Origin: 66-474 sp964489055
GTDB taxonomy: Bacteria > Pseudomonadota > Gammaproteobacteria > Xanthomonadales > Rhodanobacteraceae
Direction: 5' to 3'
Assembly: GCA_964489055.1 (NCBI GenBank)
Contig: CAZAXF010000047.1
Location: forward strand, 1-23,246
DNA length: 23,246 nucleotides
Made by a program: the position numbers and the translations under genes. The notes below the pieces were generated by a model, which did no database searches, had not been told where the DNA came from, and saw only the letters and a list, made by a program, of their open reading frames with translations. Shown one piece after another: positions 22,291 to 23,246 of the stretch (position 1 is the first letter of the stretch; the number at the start of each line of letters is the position of its first letter).

Positions 22291-23246
22291 TCAGCCCTTG
22301 TGTTTGGCCAGCCTCAGCCAGGTGTCGACCACGGTGTCGGGGTTCAGTGACACCGACTCGATGCCCTGGTCCATCAGCCACTCGGCAAGGTCGGCGTGAT
22401 CGGACGGGCCCTGGCCGCAGATGCCGACGTACTTGCCCTTGGCGCGCGCGGTCTTGATGGCCATCGCCAGCAGCTTCTTCACCGCCGGGTTGCGCTCGTC
22501 GAACAGGCCCGCGACGATCGAGGAGTCGCGATCCAGGCCAAGCGTCAACTGGGTCAAATCGTTGGAGCCGATCGAGAAGCCGTCGAAGATGTCCAGGAAC
22601 TCCTCGGCCAGCAGCGCGTTGGAAGGCACCTCGCACATCATGATGACCTTCAGCGGCTGGTTGCCCTCGATGCTCTGGCCCTGCTTCAGGCCGTTGGCCT
22701 CGAGCACCTCGATGACCTTGCGGCCTTCCTCCAGCGTGCGGATGAACGGGATCATCACCCACACGTTGTCCAGGCCCATCTGCTCGCGGACCTTCTTGAC
22801 CGCCTTGCATTCCAGGCCGAAGGACTCGGCGAAGCTGTCGTCCACGTAGCGCGAGGCGCCGCGGAAGCCGAGCATCGGATTTTCCTCGTGCGGCTCGAAC
22901 TTGCTGCCGCCGAGCAGGTTGGCGTACTCGTTGGACTTGAAATCGCTCATGCGCACGATCACGGTCTTGGGATACACCGAGGCCGCGATGGTGGCGATGC
23001 CTTCGGCCAGCCGGTCGATGTAGAAGTCGACCGGGCTGGCGTAGCCGGCGATGCGCTCATCGATCTTGCGTTTCGTCTCGGCGTCCTGCTCGTCGTAGTG
23101 CAGCAGGGCCCGCGGGTGTACGCCGATGTGGCTGGCGATGATCATTTCAAGGCGCGCCAGGCCGATGCCCTGGTTCGGCAGCATTCCGAAATCGAACGCG
23201 CGCTCGGGGTTGGCCACGTTCATCATGATCTTCAGCGGCGCCTCGG
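22291..23246 (-). CDS. ppsA: Phosphoenolpyruvate synthase, C-terminal part (runs off the window)
   Basis: The reading frame is open through the right edge (EAPLKI precedes MMNVANPERA), so only about 318 C-terminal residues are seen. The enzyme converts pyruvate and ATP to PEP, AMP and phosphate in gluconeogenesis. Signature stretches of the PEP-utilising TIM-barrel domain are present: RMSDFKSNEYANLLGG, ENPMLGFRGASRY, MMCEVPSNALLAEEF, FSIGSNDLTQLTLGLDRDS and the catalytic-cysteine block YVGICGQGPSDH. Nothing is truncated at the C-terminus, which ends WLRLAKHKG. Confidence 0.96.
   Translation of the reverse strand, partial: EAPLKIMMNVANPERAFDFGMLPNQGIGLARLEMIIASHIGVHPRALLHYDEQDAETKRKIDERIAGYASPVDFYIDRLAEGIATIAASVYPKTVIVRMSDFKSNEYANLLGGSKFEPHEENPMLGFRGASRYVDDSFAESFGLECKAVKKVREQMGLDNVWVMIPFIRTLEEGRKVIEVLEANGLKQGQSIEGNQPLKVIMMCEVPSNALLAEEFLDIFDGFSIGSNDLTQLTLGLDRDSSIVAGLFDERNPAVKKLLAMAIKTARAKGKYVGICGQGPSDHADLAEWLMDQGIESVSLNPDTVVDTWLRLAKHKG

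Noticed and set aside
1..23246. CRISPR arrays, tRNA/rRNA genes, transposases, integrases, defence or secretion gene clusters
   Set aside because: None was found by reading both strands; no regularly spaced repeats, cloverleaf sequence or mobile-element enzyme motifs are apparent.

Overview
The window is a high-GC, gene-dense bacterial chromosome segment. The protein set (MHS-type and AmpG-like MFS carriers, a FMN-binding GltB-domain protein, a large M1 metallopeptidase, a TolB/TPR winged-helix regulator, PEP synthase) and the dispersed hairpin repeat at about 1411-1436 suggest a gammaproteobacterium of the Xanthomonadales/Rhodanobacteraceae type. This placement is inferred from gene content and style, without a database search. 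No rRNA, tRNA, CRISPR array, integrase or transposase was seen.

Layout. Bases 1-2911 (+ strand) hold the 3' part of a DUF2235 hydrolase gene, a DUF455 ferritin-like protein translationally coupled to it, a palindromic repeat, and a secreted or anchored metal-dependent amidohydrolase. Bases 2989-5831 (- strand) form a two-gene transporter operon (APC amino-acid permease, then AmpG-like MFS carrier) with an ATGA stop/start overlap. Diverging from it at 6043-7653 is a CadC/OmpR-type winged-helix regulator with TolB-like and TPR regions. Bases 7714-9051 encode an MHS-family MFS symporter and 9320-9820 a small heat-shock protein with a clear intrinsic terminator.

Bases 9987-10496 are the most unusual part: a mosaic of gene ruins. 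Three fragments, each homologous to another gene in this window (3' end of the threonine dehydratase, middle of the DUF455 gene, 3' end of the amidohydrolase), are fused end to end. The homology is about 80-86% where counted by hand.

Bases 10615-12181 (- strand) carry an exported DUF6448 protein and a Crp/Fnr-type regulator. Bases 12398-15592 (- strand) carry a FMN/Fe-S glutamate-synthase-like membrane protein, an internally deleted pyruvate oxidase remnant, a small membrane protein and a PLP-dependent threonine/serine dehydratase, closely packed in one direction. Further genes on the - strand are a CAX-type Ca2+/H+ antiporter, an exported M1 metallopeptidase, a membrane GGDEF-EAL protein with a degenerate GGDEF half, a BPSS1780-type membrane protein and the 3' end of ppsA, which runs off the window.

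Most genes are metabolic, transport or signalling housekeeping or accessory genes. I found no convincing new defence, mobile or secretion system. The observations most worth a second look are the mosaic pseudogene, the collapsed poxB, the membrane-less CadC-like regulator beside the transporter pair, and the putative operators.
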